From Thamnaconus septentrionalis (Eukaryota > Chordata > Actinopteri > Tetraodontiformes > Monacanthidae): a DNA stretch of 64,000 bases. The notes beneath the pieces were generated by a model. It saw only the letters and a list, made by a program, of their open reading frames with translations, searched no databases and was not told the DNA's origin. The DNA lies in NCBI GenBank assembly GCA_009823395.1, contig CM020517.1, positions 17,382,501-17,446,500 of the forward strand. Direction: 5' to 3'. The position numbers were made by a program, and so were the translations under genes. Below, piece by piece: positions 30,804-42,466 of the stretch. The first letter of the stretch is position 1, and each line of letters opens with the position of its first letter.

Positions 30804-32079
30804 TCTGGGCAGGGAATATCAACCAGAGGCTGTGGTTCCTCGTCGCTCCATGGAGACCGCGAAGCTGAAGTCGAAACTTCTGCTGGAAGTGGAAGATGCA
30901 GATGCTGGACCACCAGAGATCAGACTGAACAGACTTGTTGGAGAAGTGTAAGCGGATGTGAACACAACAAGGACATGTTGCCTCAATAGAAAGAAGAAGA
31001 AAGATCAATGCAGCTCTTGTACATATTGTTAAAGACAAGCTCACAGCAAATATTTTAGAAAAAAAAAAACACTTCAAAAAAATGGTAAAGACCGTCTTTT
31101 GGCAAATCATTTTTCACCTTGCACAGCAACTAAGTGTTCACGCTATTAAACGGTGGTTTGACTTCACGTCAACATGACAAACACACCTCCAGGTTGATCT
31201 GGGTGATCTTTGATATCTTTGTATCAAATATCTTTGATAAGCTTCCTTGCAGAACGCGTGACTCAACGCTACAAATAGCAGCTAATTTCTTCATCTTTCA
31301 ACACACCATTTGGCTTCGTTCATCTGCCATCGTGAACTGACTGCGGGGCATGTTGGTGTTTCGGCACCTCTGTGGAAGCAAGTTGAACCTTTTGAGTCTT
31401 TGGGTGGGACTTGTAGTGCAATGTAGTGTAATGCGATGACGACACAGTGAACTCCAGCTGCATTGTGCGATACTCTGTCACTTCCTGCGGCCACTGCGGT
31501 GAGGGTGAACATGTGCGGGTAGATGTACGTTAGATTGCATACGTTCAATGCAAGGTGTTGGCTTGGCTTTTGGGGTCTCGTCACCACTTCCACGAGTCGT
31601 GGCAAGTTGTGTGAAGAAAAAAAAAAAACGATCTCCTGATAACAGGAAAGAACAGATTTCTGTCAATTCCCTTTTCCTGCAAATCAGCTTAGGCGTGTCA
31701 ACACACACCCACTGCAACGGGTGGCTGGTGCTCCTCTGAACAATGAACAACATTTAAAGGCCAGTGATGGAGAAAATGATCATTATCAGGAAAGCTTTTT
31801 GGAAACGCACCCGGGTCGCTCAGGTGTGACTCAGCGGCGGCCCGAGCGTTTCACACCGAGGTCATCGGTGACGTCATATTGAGTCCACCCTAAATGAATA
31901 CGCCTCATGTTACCCTCAATATGACACTGAGGCTTGAGAATCCAGAGAGAATCACACTAGCACGTTACATCATCGCAAGATGTTTGTTTTTATTTATTGA
32001 TGTTTCATCTCTAAACAAGGACAAAATGTTTTCGGTTTCTCAAACAAAGATTTGAAAATCAAGCAAATATTGTCTCCAC
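30804..32079. other. intergenic DNA
   Basis: No gene, array or element recognised. Confidence 0.45.
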
Positions 32080-32385
32080 AAACACATCAGCCCAGAACCA
32101 GGACAAATCAAATACACAGAGATCATGGAGGGATTTGGATCCATTCTCTATCTGGAGTCGATGCCAGCTGTCTGGGGGGGGGGGGTCAGTTGCACAACTC
32201 ACCACTTTATCACAAGACCAACACAGAGCCCAGAACTGTGGAGAGAGACATGGAGGCCCGGTGGGAACACAGAAAGGCCCCAGGCCTGGGAATCCAACCC
32301 GTGATCTTCTCACTGTGGGGCAACAGTGCACCAAACCACCGCACCTTTGTAGCCTGTTGTGTCTTTATGACATTATGAGTGTGAA
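32080..32385 (-). mobile_element. degraded LINE/SINE-type repeat
   Basis: gggaatccaacccgtgatct and aacagtgcaccaaaccaccg, with ggtgggaacacagaaaggcc, are the reverse of a very common fish L2-like/SINE tail (headings such as ggttcgaatcccaggcctgg). Boundaries and family are approximate. Confidence 0.45.
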
Positions 32386-33415
32386 TATTGATGCAACAAC
32401 AAGACTTTTGCAAGCTTGTGCAGAGCAAAGACTTCTGCTGCCAGAGGTAGCAGAGGACGACTCTATGGATTCAGAGTTACAACCACCGTTAACGTCCATT
32501 TGATTTGTTAATATCCATAACTGTGGAAGGACAACTGTTTCAATGTACAGGAGGAGGCAAAGGTTTACATGCACTAACTTTGTAGACGCGAGGATAAGAA
32601 GGGCTTGGAATGAGCAGGCAGAGAGGGCGAATGATGTGATCCTCTACCAGGCACCAGGCACCTCCACCACCACAGCTTCACATGACACATTTCAATTAGA
32701 AATGGTTCTTTTAGCCTCTTAACCATGTAAAAAAAAAATCAACAAATTAAAACCTTTCACCTTTACGCAACGATGGGGAAAATAACAAAAATAAAAGGAC
32801 AAAAAAAAAAAAAGCCAACAGCAATTGCAAGTTTCATAGAAAGTTGAAAGACAGCCCAAAGTGCTGACAGGGGTTCGCGGGGAGGTTGGGAAACACACCA
32901 GTCACATGTTTTCAGTCAACATGGACGCAACTCGGCGCCAGAAGCCGCCGCACGCAAAAGTGGAGACAGGGAGCATCTTGACATTTTGGACGGAGTGAAT
33001 CTGCAGTGAATCTGGTGGTCTGCCCTGGTCGACGACCCGCCGGACGCCCAGCGGTGCCTCCAAAGAAACCAGAAGCCGCTTCCTTGACGCGCCGTCGTGT
33101 AAAACCTCGGTGAAAGAGGGGCCAATGGGCCCGCAGTGGCGGAGGCTTAGCGGTGATTAATTCCGTGAGGCGCGATTCTTTGTTCCTGTCAGCGCTGAAA
33201 AGCCCTCACCTGCCCTGCCTCGACACGTCGCCCTCCGCCGTGCCTACCCCTGCTTGTCCGGGCAAACGTCAAGGCGAGCGCGTCGAGGCCGAGCGAGTTA
33301 AACAGCGGCGGGCGAAATACTTTGGCACGGAATATAAAACCTCTTTTACACGTAGCTGCAGGGGCCAAAACTCTGCCGGGAGTGACTCACAAACCTGCAG
33401 GAGTGGGCGATTTGA

Positions 33416-33420
<5 letters not shown>
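32386..33420. other. intergenic DNA
   Basis: A-runs near 32729 and 32801, and a GC-rich complex part at 32930..33320. No gene recognised. Confidence 0.45.

Positions 33421-33482
<62 letters not shown>
33421..33482. repeat. CT dinucleotide repeat
   Basis: Perfect CT repeat of 62 bp. A 20-bp A run follows at 33569..33588. Confidence 0.97.
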
Positions 33483-33485
<3 letters not shown>

Positions 33486-34584
33486 TTCTGATGCAGAGGA
33501 GAGGCTACCGGCGGCACGTCCCTATCTGGGGTTTTTCATCGGCTCACTTCCTGCAAAGGTTTTTGCAAAAAAAAAAAAAAAAAAAAAACCCTGGGAGGAG
33601 AATAAAGGAGCCGCGATTTCAATGCTTTGACCTTTTCGCATCGCGCTCTGCGTACGCGTCCTGCTGTATATGAAAGGTCATGTGATCCTTTCATTCACTC
33701 AGGAGAGGCATTCTTCAGGGGAGAGATGAATGGCGTGGAAAGGATTCTACAAGTGTCTGGAGCATTTCGTGACATTTCACTGAAGACGTTGGTCTCTTTT
33801 ATGGAGTTTTTTGTCTGTGAAATGTCAAAATATAGAGTGATGGTAAAGATACAGGTGGGGGCGGGGGGGGTCAAGTCACGCTGAGTTTCACTTTAGGAAG
33901 AGGAGCACGATGGTTTAATGCACAAGATGATTTATGACTATTTTTGTAAAGATCTGTGTCTTTCTTTCCTTCCTTCCTTCTTTTCTTCCTCTTCCTGTTC
34001 TCCTGCTTCAACGTTATGGCCTCTGGTGCCCAAAGAGCAACACCATCACCATCACCATCAAAAGCTGAGCTTATTGTAAGTATACGGCTCCCGGGGCCAC
34101 ATACTGACATCATCGCTCAACATTTTCCTGTTGGACGGAACAATGGAGTGAAGAGAAGTTGCGAGGAGGTTCGGCTACGGAGCCTCTTTGTTTTGGTTCA
34201 CAAGCTAGCTAGCTAAAGCTCTAAAGGAAGAGGTTCTCTGTCATGCGGTTCAGGGAAAACAGGCTTGGCTTGCGGCTGCAAGGCTACGGCCTGCCGCTGT
34301 CGCACGTCTACTTTGGTGCGAGACCGAAACAAACGAGTGTTTCCTAAGAGGGAGCTGAGTGGCTGAATTTTCTGGTGGTTTGGCTGACGATCATCACCTC
34401 CCGGTTTCTAAAGAGTTGCAAAGTGTGCCGTGTTTAGAGAGCGCTTATGGCCTCATTAGCTGGTGCCGCCTGTCAGATGAGGCCGATGCAGAGAAAGGGC
34501 ACAGCGCCAGACGAAACATTTGTGTCTCTGGAGGCTCCAGTAGCCGCGTAAACGACATGTTTCAGCAACTCTGAGCCTGTGTCA

Positions 34585-34587
<3 letters not shown>

Positions 34588-34663
<76 letters not shown>
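34588..34663. repeat. GT dinucleotide repeat
   Basis: Perfect GT repeat of about 75 bp, the longest dinucleotide GT array in the window. A second GT tract lies at 34761..34813. Confidence 0.97.
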
Positions 34664-34664
<1 letters not shown>

Positions 34665-34756
34665 GTCAGTGAAGGTGTGGAAGGATGTATTTATGTCATC
34701 TATCATAAATGATTTTAAAGCAACTTAGTCAGGCCAAGCCTCTAATGACTCAATAG

Positions 34757-34795
<39 letters not shown>

Positions 34796-35680
34796 TGCGC
34801 GTGTGTGTGTGTGCACCCATGCCAATTTCCTGTACCAGCCCCTTCATGGCGAAAGATCCAAATTACGGAGCTTAGGAAAGAGGAACTATTGAAACCAAAC
34901 CTTTTACTCCAAACCCAGCAGCTTCTCACAAGGCTCTCACATTCTGGACAGTAGGAAGATTTGTTGTCTTGCGAGGCAGCTGGACGGCTGAGATTTATCT
35001 GACCTGTTGCACGTCGACCTCTCTGAACTCCAAACTGGCAAGAGTTTGGTTCCACAGTGCAGCATGGCTGAGATTCTTGCTCAGTTTTGACCCCCATTCA
35101 TCAAGACCTCAGACCTGGTCCACATGGAGAAGAAAACATTCCATTTCTTTTTTGATACCTGTTCCCTAAACACATCATCATAGTAAGAAACGTGTTTGTC
35201 CCATTGGCTGTATATCAAGATGGTCAAAGTCATCGTGAAGGCACCAACTGGTTTGCCAATACTGGTTTCAAAGCCAGGAGGTTGGTTTCAAGGTCGGCGC
35301 CACCTTCAGTTTCCGGAAGGTTTTGAAACTGGAAGATTTCATACTTGGATGTGTGGGTGGTACCGGAGGTGAGCAATGATTGGGGTATGAGTGGAATGTG
35401 TGACCCAATGCCCGCCCACAACACCAGGAAGCCGACTGCACTTGGTGTTGTACAGAGACTTTACAGCCATCTTTCTGGATGCAACATAAGTTGATTCTGC
35501 CATAGATCAGCTGGCAGGAAACTCTCCAGGTAGTTCTGTGTAGTCGGTGTCAACTTCCAAATGCTTCAAATGTAGATTGAACTCCTAACCTGATTTCCAC
35601 CCTAGATGGGATATTTCCAAAGTTTGTTCCTTTATTTCATGTAGTGGTGATCAGCAAAGAGAACAAAAGCACTTTTTTTA

Positions 35681-35765
35681 GGCCTTTACAGCTCAAACTA
35701 CAAGTTTTTCTGACCAAACAAACCTTGTTCATTGTTGGAAGTGGGTTAACAAAATGAATGTATTA
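35681..35765 (+). repeat. interspersed repeat fragment (second copy of 28735..28845)
   Basis: Same blocks as the first copy, in the same orientation. It ends just before the SINE-like tail. Confidence 0.55.
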
Positions 35766-36205
35766 GATCTGGGGATCACTTGTCCAGGCTCCAGCAGATC
35801 CCCATGACCCTGAGTTCAGGAAAATGGATGGATGGATGGATGGATGGGTGGGTGGATGGGTGGATGGATGGGTGGATGGATGGATGGGGTGGATGGATGG
35901 ATGGATGGATGGATGGATGGATGGATGGGTGGATGGATGGATTGGTGGATGGATGGATGGATGGATGGATGGATTGGTGGATGGATGGATGGATGAATGG
36001 ATGGATGGATGGATTGGTGGATGGATGGATGGATGGATGGATGGATTGGATGGATGGATGGATGATGGATGGATGGATGGATGGATGGATGGATGGATGG
36101 ATGGATGGATGGATGGATGGATGGGTGGATGGATGATGGATGGGTGGATGGATGGATGGATGGATGGATGGGTGGATGGATGGGTAGATGGATGGATGGA
36201 CTGCC
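35766..36205 (+). repeat. SINE/LINE-type tail with expanded GGAT array
   Basis: ggctccagcagatccccatg-accctgagttcagg-aaaatgg is the usual 3' end of a fish SINE/LINE family, which finishes in a TGGA microsatellite. Here the tail is expanded to about 380 bp (35823..36200) with GGGT and ATTGG interruptions. Confidence 0.8.
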
Positions 36206-37784
36206 ACAATAGGGCCAGTTGAAGGTGTTTTGCACTGCCAGTTTAGAGGAGCAGTGAGGGATTATCAAACTGCAAATATCGCTCCATGTTTTGCAAAGTG
36301 TTTCCGAACATTAAAAACCTTTTCGCGTCTGAACTTTGGCTGTTATCACTTTACCCTTTGAGCGCACTGCGTACACAGACTAATCTCAAGGTGACCTGCT
36401 CGTATCGGAGCTCTGATAAATGCGTGTGCGCAGTGCCTTGTGCACACACGGCTACTTTAGCGAATAGCGACATGAGTTGCGCCCAGGCAGTTTGGCACTG
36501 GCAGCCAGTTTGGAAAAGTTAACAACCAGAAGCACCATCGGCATCGACTACTATGAAAACATCCTGTACCTTCAGATTTTTAACAATGGTCTGGCTTAAT
36601 AATTGCCACACACACAGAATGATTAATGTGCTCGCATGTTAAAATCAAGGCGCCCCGCGGCGTCACCAGGCAACACGCCGAGCTCACCTTTCACATCTCT
36701 GGGCTTGACGCAGCGTCTCAGTGGGTTTTAGCCTAATTGCACGCAGCACTGGCTTGTTGTCTTGGTTGCTAAGCTACGTTAAGGCAGATTATGGCGGCAA
36801 TGTTTGTTTAACTCTTGTCAAATAGCTTGGTTAGTGATTGGAAAGACTACCGACTGGCATTTTCAAATACTGCCAATTCAACAGTTTACTGTGTGAGATC
36901 CTTTACTTGGCTTCCCATGGCTGCCACTGTTGTTCTGCTGACAGGGGTTTGAAGTGCGGAATCAAATATACCTCTGTGAAGAAAAAGAGAGGGATTCCCT
37001 CACATTATCTTTGTTAAATGAAGTCTTAAAACACTGATAAAACACTAATAATTTCTTCTAGTTTGGTGGGCCGGATTAAAAAGCTCCAAGGGCCACATAC
37101 AGCCCCCGGGCCGTAGTTTGGCCATGCCTGGTGTAGAAGGACTTTGAGGGAAAATGAAAAGCACAGTGTCCAAATTTGGATGTGATTTACCTGCGACTGG
37201 GCGTTTGATTCATTTTGATTTATCTCCGCCTACTTTGACTGAAGCTCTTAAAGATTTCTTTTCACGCTCCGAGTGCTCAAAGCTCGGTAGGTGTTTCCCA
37301 AGTCAACAGATATCACTCTCGCCAACGACATGTCATTATATCCATCACAGAGGGGCCTTTTCATCGGAAGCATCAAAACACAAGCAGTCGCACCTACGCG
37401 CACCCATTAAATCACGTAACAGCGCACATCGCGGTTGCCAGGTCCAATTGTTTTTCTTTTTTTTTTTTTTTTCAGGAATGTCCCGTGACGCAGGTTTCGC
37501 TCGCTGGTAGCGGCGGACCTCCCATTGGAAGCTTTTTTTTGCTGCGGTTTTGTCGAGAACGCCTTCAAGTGGTTTTCGTCTGATTGGGAAAAAGCGTCAT
37601 TGGGCGCCGATTATCGTTGCTGAAACACCCCGCAAGATTAAAATCTGGTTCCTCCTTTCTTTCTCCCTTTTAAAACAGGCTGCCAACACAAACCTCTGGT
37701 GTGCCGAGCAGCTCCAGACTGTCTGTGGCTGCAGCAGACTAAAGACTGGCTCCAAGCGCTTGATGGAGACACTCCCAACTCCTT

Positions 37785-37824
<40 letters not shown>

Positions 37825-37854
37825 TGCACCTGTGGTTGCATGCAGTGTACCAGT
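36206..37854. other. intergenic DNA with hAT-type end
   Basis: gggccacatacagcccccgg and gtagtttggccatgcctg (37090..37130) are like the end of hAT (Charlie-type) repeats in fish. A T run (37449..37474) and a CA repeat (37790..37822) follow. No gene recognised. Confidence 0.5.
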
Positions 37855-38053
37855 CAGTAGCTGCGTTTCCATCACCCCTAGCGTTGTGCAAAAAGAATTT
37901 AGCACTTAGCATTCCACATTAGCACCAGCAGAGTACACGTGTTAAAACCTAATACTGCGAGTGAAATTTGATGGAATATTTTACAAATTTCAAATTGATT
38001 TGCCATTGTGCAAAACCTCAATATGGCAATAAAAACTGCTGATGGAAGCAGCT
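37855..38053. mobile_element. AGTAGCTGCGTTTCCAT foldback MITE, copy C
   Basis: Starts CAGTAGCTGCGTTTCCATCA and ends CTGATGGAAGCAGCT. Its interior, from cacattagcaccagcagagt to gatggaatattttacaaa, is repeated at 40270..40370 (copy D). Confidence 0.7.
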
Positions 38054-38382
38054 AAACTTGGAAAAACCTCTCAAATACGGCTGAGAGGTTTTGATGCTCT
38101 CATCGGGTGGTTCTTCAGACGTACCCAGGTGGAGGAAGATCGCAAAAGTGTCATGGAAACACTTTATTGACATTGACACATCAGCGGATGTGACGTACGG
38201 AGTCCAGTCACTTCAAGTGGCAATGGAGCGTTATGATTGGACGGAGGAGGAGGAGACGGAATATTTTTTTTTAACAAGTCATCAAAGAGAAAAATATAAC
38301 AACCATTCCTGACAGCAAACAACATGGAAATGAAGATTTATACAAGGAACTAAGAAGGAAATGGAAATCTCTTTTATTTCTA

Positions 38383-38420
38383 GTCAGTCAGTCAGTCAGT
38401 CAGTCAGTCAGTCAGTCAGT
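38383..38420. repeat. CAGT tetranucleotide repeat
   Basis: About nine perfect AGTC units. Confidence 0.95.
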
Positions 38421-38482
38421 GCGGGGCTGGAAAAAAAAGAATCAAAAAGCCAAACACCTCACTGTCATTAGATGGCCCACTG

Positions 38483-38485
<3 letters not shown>

Positions 38486-38521
<36 letters not shown>
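38486..38521. repeat. CA dinucleotide repeat
   Basis: Perfect CA repeat of 36 bp, flanked by a complex region (38522..38660) with ctcattatcagcgctcgctg that could be regulatory. Confidence 0.95.
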
Positions 38522-38523
<2 letters not shown>

Positions 38524-38660
38524 GTTCCTCCCTCTCATTATCAGCGCTCGCTGGCGCTAAACGCTACCTGAGAGGAGACCAAAGTGAAGCACCCTCATTA
38601 CTCTCTGGGGCTAATACAATAACTACCACATGAGGTAGCCCCTCCCCCACCACCCACCTC

Positions 38661-40235
38661 CACCGACCCCTCCTCACCCCCCCCCTGCGACAGTCCCGAC
38701 CTCAGCACAGTCTAATCACACACTGTCCCAGCAAGCCCGTCCACTCCTTGCAAGAGTCAGGCCACAGTTTTTGTGTCCCCGCCCTTTCCGATGTTTAGGT
38801 CAGTTTTATTTTTTTCCCTACTCGGCTCGAAGGTTGACGAGCCTCCATATTTCCTGTCCAAATTATTATTGTTGCAGTTCCGCGCCTTTTTTTTTTTTTT
38901 TCGCTTTCCCACCAGAAAGATAATGATCGGATTGGTGCTCTGAACCTGAGGTTTGAAAATCATCCGACGCCACCGTCATTTAACCGCCAGGTTCCAGTGT
39001 GGACGGTCACGCGGACTCGGAGGTCGTTGCAGTCATTTCGTAGGACGGCGGTAGTGAATGAAGTTGATGGAAATAAAGAGTGAGGTTGAGAACTAGAGCT
39101 GTGGAACAGAGATGCCCAGCAGCAAATCAGTGCAGAGTTTGCAGTCGCCGTCTGTTTGAATGATAAATTGTGTTAGAGTGCAAGGAGATCAGAAGTCCCA
39201 GGCACGTAGAGTAAGGCCTTTGTCTTGGTCAGTAGTAAGGATTATCATATTATCAGAAGAATATGGCCTTAACGAGAGGAAGATTGCTGAAAAATCCTGA
39301 AATAAGACACAGGTTTAACAAATTTGCACGCATTCTCACCAAACCCTTCTGATTTTTCCAGCGAACTCCTGTATTTCATTTCGCTTGGCGGTGTCCTCCC
39401 ATATTTTCAAATAAGGAAAGATTACTCTTTTTTTTGCACAAAATGTTCTACACTGTAATGAGATTCTTCTGTCAAGGAAGTGATGCTTTAAATGTGTACA
39501 CACATTTTTTCAGTTTCAGCCAATGACAATCAAATCTTGAACATTTTCATTTTTTTTATTTCTAAGGCGCTGAACTCAGTGATGTCAGATGTGTAGCTGG
39601 ATGGATGTGCATTTTATTTATCTATTTATTTATTTTCTATTTAAATCATCTGAAAATTCTACCAAACTAATAATCCACCACACACACGCATTATCTTTGT
39701 ATTAATTACCTTTAATTTCACTGAAATTGGATCCATCTATACAAATTAATGTTCACATGCTCACTTTGATTATTTTTAATGGTTATTTTACCTCCTAAGG
39801 CCATTTGTATCTAACAAATAGAAGAAGATCTTGTGTATTTATGGTTGACTCATAAATAAGATCGTAGCAAGGCAGGACACAGGAAGTGAGGCAAACAGGA
39901 AGTGACATCACACAAAGTGGAGGAGGGGAGCTGAGAAATCAGAGACACCTGATGGGAAACAGAGGGAAGTGGAAACAGAGAGGAAGAAAGAAGCCGGAGC
40001 AGAAAAGACAGAAAGTGAGAGAAGAAAAGGACGGATCAGGAAAGCTGAGCTGGGATCCACTGGGAGTGAACTGGGATCCACTGGGAGTGAACTGGGAGGA
40101 GTTCAGAGAGGAAGTCACCTGTTTGGAAGCAACAGAAGCCATTCTGGTTCCTCAGCTAAGTCCCGCCCCTTCCTCTTCCTCCTGGCTCCTCCACCTGACT
40201 GCTAAAGTCGCCGTCTCTCTCTTCCTCACTCAACC
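38661..40235. other. intergenic DNA
   Basis: AT-rich middle. At 39870..39910 aggacacaggaagtgaggca and aggaagtgacatcac resemble fish LTR/MITE remnants. A 15-bp duplication, gggatccactgggagtgaact, lies near 40050..40095. No gene recognised. Confidence 0.45.
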
Positions 40236-40380
40236 ACATTTGGTCCTTGTAAAAGCACTTTTTCACACTTAGCATCCACATTAGCACCAGCAGAGTACAC
40301 TTGTTCAAACCTAACACTGCGAGTAAAAATTGATGGAATATTTTACAAACTTCAAATTAATTTGCTGAAAGTTTGTTGCC
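40236..40380. mobile_element. foldback MITE fragment, copy D
   Basis: Shares agcatccacattagcaccag and gatggaatattttacaaa with copy C. The conserved end sequence is missing. Confidence 0.55.
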
Positions 40381-40663
40381 AAGTAAAGTTCAGTTTAGAG
40401 TAAAATCGAGCTCCCCCAGCGTTGACTGAATAGCTGCTGAGTGAGCCGGGCTGGTGGGCCGAGGGTGTGTTTCTGAACGTTGATTCAGCAACTGTATCTC
40501 AGGTGCAGGTCAACAGAGTGGCAGTGTGAGAACGCCGTGGCTGCCGTCCGCTAATCTCTCTTCCTTGGTCGCGCTTTTTATATCCCAATATTTGTGAACA
40601 GTGCTCGGCTGGGGTCGCGCTGTGCAAACGCCCACAGTGATGGAGTGTTTCGTGTGCTCCATC

Positions 40664-40665
<2 letters not shown>

Positions 40666-40696
<31 letters not shown>
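40666..40696. repeat. GT dinucleotide repeat
   Basis: Perfect GT repeat of about 30 bp. Confidence 0.95.
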
Positions 40697-40700
<4 letters not shown>

Positions 40701-40899
40701 ATGTGATTTACTGCGGCTGAGAACGTGGAGCCTGTCACCTCACCAGACCATGTGACTGCCGCTAAAAAGAGGAGGGGGAGAACATGAGTTGGGAACACGG
40801 CGAGGCCGCATTCAAACAAGTTGAGAAGTCCTTGAGAGCCGGTTCTGATTGTCGGACGGACCCGACTGGCCTCATTGTTTACAGCTCCGTGACAAAGCT

Positions 40900-41290
40900 G
40901 CCGGGCCTCGGCGCGGCGCGGCGCTCCATTCATCAAGCCAAGCGCCGCTGATTAGGCCTCCGCTGACTGATGGTGGGAACCAGTAAGACTTCCTCCCTGG
41001 CGGAGCCCCGGGTTCCTGCTGATAACAAACCGCCCGCGCGCAGCTCCCTCCTCGTGCGCGCGTACGTGCGTACGTGCGTACGTGCGTACGTGCGTAGCCG
41101 CGGCGCGGAGCGGCGGGCTCGCCTCGCCGTGCGTCGCCTTGCAGAGTGAACGCCAGCGGCTCCCTGGAGCGGCGGCGGCGGCGGCGGCGGCGGCTGTATT
41201 AATAGATTTATGGGACGCGGAGGAACCCGAGTGGAGAACAAAGCAGGAAATACACATCAGTCGGCGGTGCCTCCCTGTTGCCACTTATTT
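40900..41290. promoter_or_regulatory. CpG-rich island with GTAC and CGG repeats
   Basis: Densest CpG stretch downstream of jag2. It contains gcgcggcgcggcgc, a CGTACGTG repeat (41059..41096) and eight CGG units (41170..41194), then tattaatagatttatggg. It looks like a CpG-island promoter or a conserved enhancer. No linked exon is recognised. Confidence 0.35.
41170..41194. repeat. CGG trinucleotide repeat
   Basis: About eight perfect GGC units. Confidence 0.95.
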
Positions 41291-41560
41291 TATTTTCTAT
41301 TCAGCCGGCGTCAACGCGCGGGGCCAAGCTATGAGTGTGTCCTTGTTCTCCACTTGTGGGTTTTTTGATGTATGTCGTCTGGCATTGTGAGGCAACAATC
41401 GCCGTAATAATCTGGAGCGGTGGGTTTGTTTTGTTTTAAAGAATAAATACTTCTGCTGTATTGTTTCTCACATGGTCGGCTAAATTTAGACATGAATCCA
41501 ATGACATTCAAGTACAGTTTTACATATTGTACAATTACTATATAAAGTTTGATTTAGATC

Positions 41561-42090
41561 AGGGGTGAGCAAACTGTTTGAACTGCCGCAGCGGTTTTCT
41601 AAACTGTGACCGGCGGAGCAGCGGAGCTTCTTCTAGCACAAAAGATTGAACAAGCAGGTATTTGTGAGTTCTTGTCTGTTCTTTATTTGGATCCTCTGTG
41701 TTTAGTTTGGTTTCTAAGCACCAGGATGTTTGCTGGTAGCTCAGGGCAAGAAAAAAAAAAACAAAAAAAAAACAACAACCAAGACTAGAAGTTGATTTGT
41801 AGACTTTTGGGCACCGTAACTTCATTGTGTTACGTGTGGTTTTTTTTTTTTTTTTCTTACATCAATCACGGCAGTGTCAAGCAGGAAAATTAGCAGAGGC
41901 CTTTTGTGAGCCAAACAACCATAAAAAGCCTTGTGGAGAGATTAAGAGCTGATCAGACAGACTGAAGCCAACTGGTTGAACTGAGGCTGAGCTGAGGCTC
42001 CACAGCAGCGAAACTGACTGAGATTTGACGTCATTTTAATGCGGAATTATGCAAAATTCTCAAGAAACGTGTGGAATGACTGTGTTCCTC
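41561..42090. other. possible hAT-type repeat end and flanking DNA
   Basis: caggggtgagcaaactgttt is like the start of hAT-Charlie repeats. The other end was not found. Poly-A/T runs lie at 41751..41775 and 41840..41856. Confidence 0.35.
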
Positions 42091-42401
42091 TGCTTAAATT
42101 ATTAGAACACGGTGAAGCCGTTTAGACTCAATCTTCCCAAAAGTGGAGGATGGCACCCTTGGGTGCTTTGACAATTTTTTTCTACTAGAATGCTCTGCGT
42201 CTGCACTGTGTTCCTCCACACTGCAACTGTGTAAATACAACGGGGGGCCCAGCAATCTGCATTCCCAGCTGCCTCGCGTCCCCAACTCACTGTCAGCAGC
42301 GTAGCAGTGAAGCCACCGTCCCAAAAGTTGCTCCCTGGAGACCTGACACACATCCACCGTACATCCATGTTAGCAGCGGCAGGGCCAGTAGGGGCAACCT
42401 G

Positions 42402-42403
<2 letters not shown>

Positions 42404-42463
<60 letters not shown>
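42404..42463. repeat. pure CTG trinucleotide repeat, 20 units
   Basis: Uninterrupted 60 bp of CTG (CAG on the other strand). Not inside a recognised exon. Confidence 0.97.

Positions 42464-42466
<3 letters not shown>

Noticed and set aside
35763..36268. Several open frames of HPSIHPSI and DGWMDGWM type
   Set aside because: By-product of the GGAT tail expansion. Open on both strands in several frames.
36640..36760. Possible tRNA or small RNA gene near complex GC-rich parts
   Set aside because: No cloverleaf with A and B boxes could be found by eye here or elsewhere in the window.
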